Source of the DNA: Adenanthera pavonina
Taxonomy: Eukaryota > Streptophyta > Magnoliopsida > Fabales > Fabaceae
Assembly: GCA_026686845.1 (NCBI GenBank)
Contig: JAIVEN010000002.1
Coordinates: forward strand, 23,038,001 to 23,102,000
Reading direction: 5' to 3'
DNA: 64,000 nt
Part shown: positions 57,349 to 64,000 of the stretch, piece after piece
How positions within the stretch are numbered: position 1 is the stretch's first letter
Layout of the letters: each line of letters opens with the position of its first letter
The notes under the pieces: model-generated
The model's database searches: none
What the model was told of the DNA's origin: nothing
Seen by the model: the letters and a program-made list of their open reading frames with translations, nothing else
Position numbers and translations under genes: made by a program

Positions 57349-58042
57349 TCACACCCCATAATTTAATAACAAGAAGCTATTTAATTAGACTCTAGAAAGC
57401 ACTACATTTGAACCCTTAAGAATGAAATATTTATGTTAAGCAAAGTATTTGACATGGGAACAAGGTTAACATTTAAAATCACACGCTTAGTTATTTTATA
57501 AGTGACAAACTCGAGATGAAAATTTTCGCTCTAATGCCCCTAAATATTTCATTTTCCTTGTAAGGCCCTCTAGAGCCCACCGTCAAAAACCTGCAAGAAT
57601 ATCCAGTAATCCATTCAGGCGTTCAACATGGCAACTAATCAGTTTGACAACCTTACTATCCACAACTTCCACAATGAAATTTGACTCAATGATATTGACC
57701 CAAATCTCTAATAGAATGCACATATGTATAGTAATAAATAATCAAGTCCACCAACATATATAGCCAACAACACAATTCAAGAAAGGATAGACTCCAAGAT
57801 AAGAGTCATAGGTAAAATGTCCATTTCATACACAAATGCTTTGGGGCCAGGCTAAGTATATCTTCTCAAGCTAAAAGGTAACTATAACATGTCCTATAAT
57901 TAGATACCAAGTACTGTATAATTACTTTTTCCATATGACCAGGCCAAAAGAATGAGAGTATTGCATTTACACACTTGGTAACTTATAGACAAAATATAAA
58001 TAAGTATTCATTCTCATCAAATTATACCAAAAGAAGGATTAG
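57349..58042. other. Possible LTR-derived sequence, no gene
   Basis: It opens with TGTCACACCCCATAATTTAAT and shares about 110 bp with copy 1, then diverges. The text continues past the CACTA element at 60991 without a recognisable terminus. No ORF is supported. Confidence 0.35.
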
Positions 58043-60990
58043 CACTATTACACAAAACCCTAATTTATATCAGTTATTTTAGCTTATTTAAATTGATTTT
58101 AAAAGTGATGTAAAAGCAGGTGATGTAAAAAAAACTGTTTTTATATCGATTTTTTAACCGATGTAAAAAAATTGCTTTTACATTGGTTTTTAACAGAAAA
58201 ACCGATGTAGAAAAACTATTTTTACATCGGTTTTTAATACAAAACCGATATAGAAAAATATGCTTTTTATATCGGTTATATTAAAAAGCTGACGTAACTT
58301 TAAAATTTTTTTTACCCCCAAATAAGCATAATCTAATCCAGATCTGTATTTACAATCAAATTCCAAAATAGATGAGCAAATTTTATAGCCATAATAGCTA
58401 TAATGTCAAAAATGATTATTGAGTATGAATCTAAAATAAACTCTTACTAGAGTTATATCCCAAAAGCTGGTTCAATAGAATTAATGGAAATTGTAAAATT
58501 CTTATAAGTCTCATACTAAAATATCATATTTCCCATATCACACTAAAATATCCTTAACTATTCCCAAAATACTAAACTAAAATAAATTAGCTCTAGTAGT
58601 AAAACATATAGGCCTCTATATCTTATTTATATATCCAAAATACTGAACTAGAATAAAGCAACTACATGTCTAGTAGTAAAACGTTACGTCTTTGTCATTA
58701 TCCTTGATTGTAGGAAGAGTAACCACCATGTTAGTACTTCTACTTCCACTCCTTGTATCCCCATCTGATAGGACAAAGTTGAGAGACTCTTCTTTAAATA
58801 TCGAAGGCATTGTATATAACCATATATTCAACATAAATAATTCAAGGAATAGGACAATAAAAAATATATGGATTACAGTAACATAATTTTCATACTTACA
58901 AAATTCTCACAAACAGCAGGTGAAAAAATGTATAACTTGCAACTAAAAACAAGAAATATCAAGTTTTATGCATAGGAGATACAAGTGTAAATCATGAAAT
59001 ACTTCATGTGACCAAATCAAGTTTGCACACTTCAGCTAGATAATATTACCAAAGGTGGATTATTCATCATAAAGATATTTAAAAAAGAAAATTTACTCAT
59101 TTGGCTTGCGAGATACACATCCAATTTTGGCAAAGTCAGCACTAAATATTGGATCTCCCCATAGTTCTACAATAGCTAAAATTGAAACACAAAATTCAAG
59201 AAACAATCCATAATTACTCAAAGGATATTGGTGTCCACAAGGTATCTTTAATTATAAAGAACTATATTATAATTTCCATATTCAAGAGAGAAGTCAAGCC
59301 CCAAAATTTAATTAACAGAAATAAATCATTTGCATTAGTTCCATAATTTTCATAAAATACGTTAATATTCTGAGTTATGTATAAATTTTTGTTGAATCCC
59401 CCCTAAATAATAGATCTCTCAAAAATTCTACAATAGCCAAGATTGAAATACCAATATAAAATAAGCTCCTGTGACCACATAAGCCCCCTTGAACTAATAG
59501 ATTTGGCTAAAATCCCCAATAGAAAATAAGCTCATTTTTAGAACAAGGAAGCTAAAAGGATGGGTGTTTGCATGAATATAGAAATTAATTAAATTAACTA
59601 AAAAATAAAAAAATAAATTCAAATAAGAATTAAGAAAAAAATAATATATAAAAAACTCATGTAGATGATAAAGACAGAGACCGATGGAGGGAGTAGAGGC
59701 AGAGCACAATGGTGACCCATGGAGGGAGTAGAGTGTGTGACGGAGACTGATGGAAGGAGTAAAGTGGATGATGGCGGCAATTGCGTAGGAGGGAGCTTTG
59801 ATCTGTTCATGGGTTTCAATTGAGAAAGTGAGGCCGAGTGCGAGAGGGAAGGAGTGTGGATGGTGATGACATTCAAGAGAGAGGCAACAACCGTGTGTGA
59901 GAGGGAAGTAGTGTGGTGGCAATAGGGATCTGGAGGAAATGGATGAGTGTGGGAGTGGCAAGCCAAGAGCAGCTTTGGAAGGAGAAAATTGTATTTAGAG
60001 GGAGCTGAAATTTAAAACTTAATTTCAAGTTATGATAAGGGAGGGAAATAGATAAAAGCTAAAGCTTTACATCGGTCTTTTATATAAAACCGATGTAAAT
60101 TTTTTTAAAAAAATTTATATAAAAAACGGAGGGAAATGATCTATAAGAGAGAAAATTTACATCGGTTTATTATAAAAAACCGATGTATAAATTTTTACAT
60201 AGATTTTTTATATAAAATCGATATAAATATTAAGAATATAATAAATAATAATTTTCCATTGATAAAATGATAAATCATACTTGTATATAAATATGTTAAT
60301 ATAAAATTCTAATCATAATCCTATATTTTTATATTACTTGCATATTTTTATTTAGTTTTATTAATTAAATAATTAATATATTGTAATATAAAAATCTAAT
60401 ATAGTCATATAGTTCTTGTATGTTAGATGGAAATAATTTATGTGGGAATTCAAATTTATATCGATTTTTTTAAAAAAACCAATGTAAATATCATACATAT
60501 ATATATATGAAAATATATTATTTTGTACTTCTTTACAAATATTATAATATAAAAATCTACTTATAATCATGTAGTATTACAAATTTTTATTTATTTAACT
60601 TTAATATATCATTTTAAATCTTAAGAAAATTATATTTCTATACAATTGAAAATTTAAGTTGATCCTGTACTAAAAATATGAACATAGAAAAAAAATATAA
60701 AGACATGTTTACATCAATTTCTCTTAAAAATCAAAATAAAAATTAAATAATAATAAAAAATATGTTAAGATTTATTGTAATAGATTACGTAATGTAATTA
60801 TATTTTTATTTACTTCCATTAATATAAATTTTATTAAGATAAACATATTTACATCGGTTTTATTAAAAAATCGATGTAAAAAGACATAAAACAATAAATT
60901 TATTTATAAAATTGCCAACGGCCATCATTTTATGTCGAATTTTTTAACCGATGTAAATAACTGATATAAAAATCACTTTTTGTAGTAGTG
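58043..60990. mobile_element. Non-autonomous CACTA element, 2948 bp
   Basis: Ends CACTATTACACAAAA and the inverse of CTTTTTGTAGTAGTG, with perfect 3-bp target duplications TAG (58040-58042 and 60991-60993). Subterminal regions at both ends (58050-58290 and 60060-60980) carry many copies of TTTTACATCGGTTTTT / AAAACCGATGTAAA. The middle (58300-60050) has no transposase. A Pro/Leu/His-rich minus frame (59966-59494) lies there and could be a promoter or captured sequence. Confidence 0.85.
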
Positions 60991-61683
60991 TAGGCAATTT
61001 CTTGCCAACAGATAGCAACTAAGCCTTTGGTTATTTCTATGGAGTGATACTAGAGCTATTGCCTGGAAAGTTAGAGAACACAATATGTGAGACATTTATT
61101 TAAGTAACTAGAAGTAAATCAAAATTAGTAATCAGGTAAGTAGAAATGCAAAAGTGTAGAGATAAGAGGTTCTTCACAAAATTTTAGACTCTATTTTCCA
61201 ATTCAATGACAGTGCTTCACAAATACGATATTACAATAATAATAGGCAAGACACAACCATGAGGTCTGCCAACTACTACAAAATAACCTTTTTATGGCTT
61301 TTATTTATGTTTGTTAAAATAAAAATAAACATAAAAAATTGACCCATGGTACTTTTGTAAATAAGTACATCTAAGCTTTTTATGATTGTTTCTTAAATAA
61401 CAATAGTAATTAATCAAGTTCTCTATGGTTGTTTCTTGAATAACAGTCATAGAAAAAGCATTGTTTACTTGCCCTTTTTCTTTTAAGATTAGAAAAAAAA
61501 AACTCATGTTTTTTACAGCTAGTTTTAAAAAAAAGTCTTAAGTGGTGGAGCTTTTCTACAGTTGTTTGTTAAGTACTAGTTGCAGAAAATACAATATTTG
61601 TTTTCTTTTTTAAATTAAAAGACATATTTTTTAGCTTATAAAATTAAAACAAAATTTCAAGGTTTTAAAATTAAGATTGCTAT
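60991..61683. other. Unannotated sequence, CACTA-like motif near 61275
   Basis: CTACTACAAAATAACC at about 61273-61288, followed by repeated TATGGTTGTTTCTTgAATAACAGT-like units (61380-61460), suggests the decayed left end of another CACTA element. No right end was found. Confidence 0.35.
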
Positions 61684-62576
61684 TTATTTCCTTTGACCCA
61701 TAGTTTGAAACAATAATGAACCATACAAATGGCTAAAGTTGTCCGCAATTTCATCTTGATTATCTATCCTACTCTCATTATCCAATCTTAGCCTAACAAT
61801 CTTGTTATTAAGCCTCATGTGGAGAACAGAAGCGTGGAAAATGAAGAATTTTTTTCGCGAGTTTACAACCATTGAATATGGGAATGCCGGGCTCAATACA
61901 ACTCGTCATAATCCCATATTTCTACAATTTGCTTTGTAAACACATCAGCTCTTTCACGAGTGTCAGAATTCCATTCACCTTCAAGGCATTTTTGAAATTC
62001 GGCCATCAATGATGTAAGCAGTTGCTTATTATTCGGAAAAGCTTGTTTACTCCACATAATCAGTGCTTCTCTAACACGGTCAAGTCTTCATAGATAAACA
62101 ACCATAATCTCCTCATCCTCCATACCAGTAGCCCTCTAATGATCAGTCACTAGTTGGAAACAATCGCCATGAGTTAACCAAAGTTGTTCAAACTTGAAAA
62201 TTTGTTGGGTAAGCCTTTCATGAAATTCAAACTGAATCAATAATAGACAATGATCAGAACCCATAGACTCAAGATAGACAATTTGAGTGTGTTCAAAAGC
62301 TTAATGGCAGGCAACATTACAAAGTGCTCGGTCAAGTCTTTCTTTTATAGTAGCACTCCCCAGGTGATTATTTGACCATGTAAATTGTGAGCCTTTAAAA
62401 AGCCCATATATATCAAATAAAGCATTACGAAAGAGGAAGTCATGGAAAGCACCAGTTTAACGTTGACTAAGAAGTTTACCGCCTTACTTTTCAGTTGTGG
62501 CAAGAAGCTCATTGAAATCTCTCACAATCAACCAAGGAACAGATGAACCAGGATTAAAATCAGATAATTCATTCCA
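61684..62576 (-). pseudogene. LINE ORF2 fragment: endonuclease region, broken
   Basis: Minus-strand frames show the end of an APE-type endonuclease: WNELSDFNPGSSVPWLIV, RDFNELLATTEK (the usual GDFN has become RDFN), then FTWSNN, then KERLDRALCN and SMGSDHCLLLIQ (conserved SDH). The linker to RT follows as REALIMWSKQAF and KFFIFHASVLHMRLNNKIVR, ending at 61684. Several stops and a frame change near 61900 break it. The reverse transcriptase domain is absent. It belongs to the L1-type plant LINEs by motif. Confidence 0.8.
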
Positions 62577-62599
62577 CTAAGGATGTCTTGAACTTTCTG

Positions 62600-62802
62600 C
62601 CGGAGGGAATGATGCAAGCATGGAGCAAACTCAAGACATTGGAGAAAAGGAGGCTGAACATGTAATCTAAAAGTAGAAGACAGTTAATCAATTACAAGAC
62701 ATGGGAGGCCTAGTGACAAGATCCAAAGCTAAGACAATGAAAGAGGCATTGAATGGTGTGATCAATAAGCAACTTGAGATGGAGCCTTTGCACTTAAGTT
62801 AG
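62600..62802 (+). pseudogene. Retrotransposon ORF tail (TRSKAK motif)
   Basis: The plus-strand frame at 62701-62802 encodes GGLVTRSKAKTMKEALNGVI and ends in TAG at 62800-62802. The (G/D)P(I/L)TRSxAK tail is often seen in plant Ty3/gypsy polyproteins. Broken upstream frames (SAGGNDASMEQTQDIGEKEA) belong to the same region. This is recognition by motif only. Confidence 0.45.
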
Positions 62803-63638
62803 TTTTGAAGTCCAAGAGCACAAGAATGGCATGATTATGTTATCATATATAGAAGTTTCATATTCAAGCCCAAAATCAAGTTCAACATAAATAGGTCACT
62901 TAAAGAGCGTGTGACTTGGACATTAATAGTCTTAATTAGTGTTAATTTTTTTTTATTAATTATGAGCTGAACTTTATTGATTAATAAAATCCAATTAGTT
63001 AAGTAGTAGTCTTTTTGATTACCCACATTGTAAATAAGCGTGTCATATGGTAAACATGTGATTTTATTAATATGGTGGTATGTTTATAAGGGTTCAGATG
63101 TTATTTTTATTATTTTCTTTGAATTTTCGACATTTATTTTTAGAATATTATTTTACTAGTTTCCTAGATCTAATATGAGTGTTTTTTGAGCTCAAAGTCT
63201 CCTAATCCCATTAGGGTTATTCGAGCCTAAATTAATTAGGTTTTCCAGACTAATTAGGTTAGATTTTACTTTACCTATTTAAGGCTAACTTTTATGTGCT
63301 TTTTTAAGATTTGGATGATCAAAGTTTTAGACTTTTGTGAGTTTCTCTTGTGTTCTTTGAATGTTATGATGAAATTATGACTTATCAAGAAATTGGTCAT
63401 TCCTTGTGGAGTCACCCAAACTAGGGTTTAAGAGACCAGTTCTTTTGGATTCTACTTCTCATGACCAACATCTATCCACTTTATTTCTTTATTTTGCTTT
63501 CTTTTGCTTTTGTTCTTATGCATTTTTGATCTCTTCGTTGCTGTCTAGTCTTTCTGTTTCTTGTTTCACAAAGATCTGGGTGTCTTACGTATCAAAGTGG
63601 ATTCTTTAGATGGGTTCCATAAGGGTTTACTTATCATT
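62803..63638 (+). repeat. Probable LTR sequence before a tRNA-Met-like primer site
   Basis: Between the ORF tail and the primer-site-like motif lies about 830 bp in LTR style: a TTATTAATTATGAG region, a TATTTAAGGC motif at 63277-63286 that could be a TATA box, and TTTTGTGAGTTTCTCTTGTG after it. The exact TG start is not clear. Confidence 0.45.
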
Positions 63639-63650
63639 TGATATCAGAAC
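63639..63650 (+). promoter_or_regulatory. Primer binding site-like motif (initiator tRNA-Met)
   Basis: TGATATCAGAAC differs at two positions from TGGTATCAGAGC, the standard plant retrotransposon primer site for initiator tRNA-Met. It would place the 5' LTR end just before 63639 and the internal region at 63651 onward. Confidence 0.5.
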
Positions 63651-64000
63651 TTATGATTGCAAATTAATGTGTGTTTTTCTTTGTTTCATTCCATTTTAGT
63701 TGCTTTTGGAAAATTATCATCACTGTTCATTCGTATCGTTCATCCATAACTGTTTCTTCATTACTATTCATCATCATTGTGCATAGGTACTGTTCACCAT
63801 ATTGTTTGAAGCTATTGTTTATCATATTGTTTTAGTTTTGCTTCTTGTGTGAGTTGCCCAAATTTTAACAACAACAATAGTAGCAAAAAATATTAAAAAA
63901 AGAAAAAAAATCTGAGAGAAAAAAAGAGATTGATTGCTACAAAAAAAATTTAGCAAAAAAAAAAGTAGTAAAAAAACCAAAAAAAAACTAGTTGATTGGA
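63651..64000. other. Start of a possible retrotransposon internal region; A-rich end
   Basis: No ORF with a recognisable domain. From 63860 it becomes strongly A-rich (AAAAAAAGTAGTAAAAAAACC-like), and the window ends there. Confidence 0.35.

Larger units (their letters stand above)
46700..57461. other. Segmental duplication copy 2
   Basis: About 10.7 kb that aligns by eye with 2302-28668 once the insertions private to each copy are removed. It preserves the order: tandem units, UGT 3'-flank repeat, long inverted-repeat element, second UGT 3'-flank repeat, UGT gene, upstream flank. It holds empty sites for the CACTA end (46769), the SINE-like insertion (48084), the Helitron (about 50190), the intron MITE (52589) and the promoter MITE (about 55124). 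Confidence 0.8.

Noticed and set aside
59494..59966. Two overlapping Pro/His/Leu-rich frames as a gene
   Set aside because: Low complexity in two frames within a non-autonomous CACTA element, with no recognisable domain; noted only as an odd interior.

Overview
This is a transposon-dense stretch of an AT-rich plant nuclear genome. The evidence is two intact two-exon UGT85A-type glycosyltransferase genes, Athila-like and chromovirus-type Ty3/gypsy sequences, Stowaway, CACTA, hAT and Tourist-type elements, and Helitrons carrying RPA- and Pif1-like remnants. A eudicot is most likely; the UGT85A type is common in asterids, but that placement is weak. Apart from the two UGTs, no host gene could be supported.

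The backbone is a segmental duplication. Copy 1 runs from 2302 (its left side is cut by a CACTA element) to about 28668. Copy 2 runs from about 46700 to 57461. Each copy carries one minus-strand UGT (21696-25175 and 51598-55063) with the same exon structure, flanks and intron position. Because they are paired, one copy often shows the empty site for an insertion in the other. Copy 1 was enlarged by a SINE-like element holding a CACTA MITE and a Stowaway MITE (3619-5040), by two nested Helitrons (5802-21008), by Stowaway MITEs in the UGT intron and between the putative TATA box and the start codon, and by a Tourist-like MITE (27853-28504). Copy 2 gained a solo LTR (48228-49574).

Region by region: 1-2301, 3' part of a CACTA element with a broken Ulp1-type peptidase ORF. 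2302-5801, duplication copy 1, left part. 5802-21008, Helitron 1 with Helitron 2 inserted four bases inside its 5' end; they carry decayed helicase, RPA1-like and F-box sequences and two minisatellite-like arrays. 21009-28668, UGT gene 1 and flanks. 28668-31200, no genes. 31200-38.8 kb, degenerate minus-strand Athila-like retrotransposon with a tRNA-Asp primer site but no visible 3' LTR. 38838-39460, LTR fragment fused to a UGT pseudo-exon. 39480-43408, hAT-type MITE containing a 3.36 kb solo LTR. 43.4-46.7 kb, AT-rich sequence with a hairpin cluster. 46.7-57.5 kb, duplication copy 2 with UGT gene 2. 58043-60990, non-autonomous CACTA. 61684-62576, LINE fragment. 62.6-64.0 kb, gypsy tail, LTR-like sequence and a primer-site-like motif.

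No CRISPR, rRNA, tRNA or operon-like system is present, and I did not find a convincing novel molecular system. The most unusual items are the F-box segment read in frame into a Helitron helicase remnant, the base-level record of Helitron-in-Helitron insertion, and the MITE that separates the UGT gene 1 TATA box from its start codon. All alignments were made by eye.
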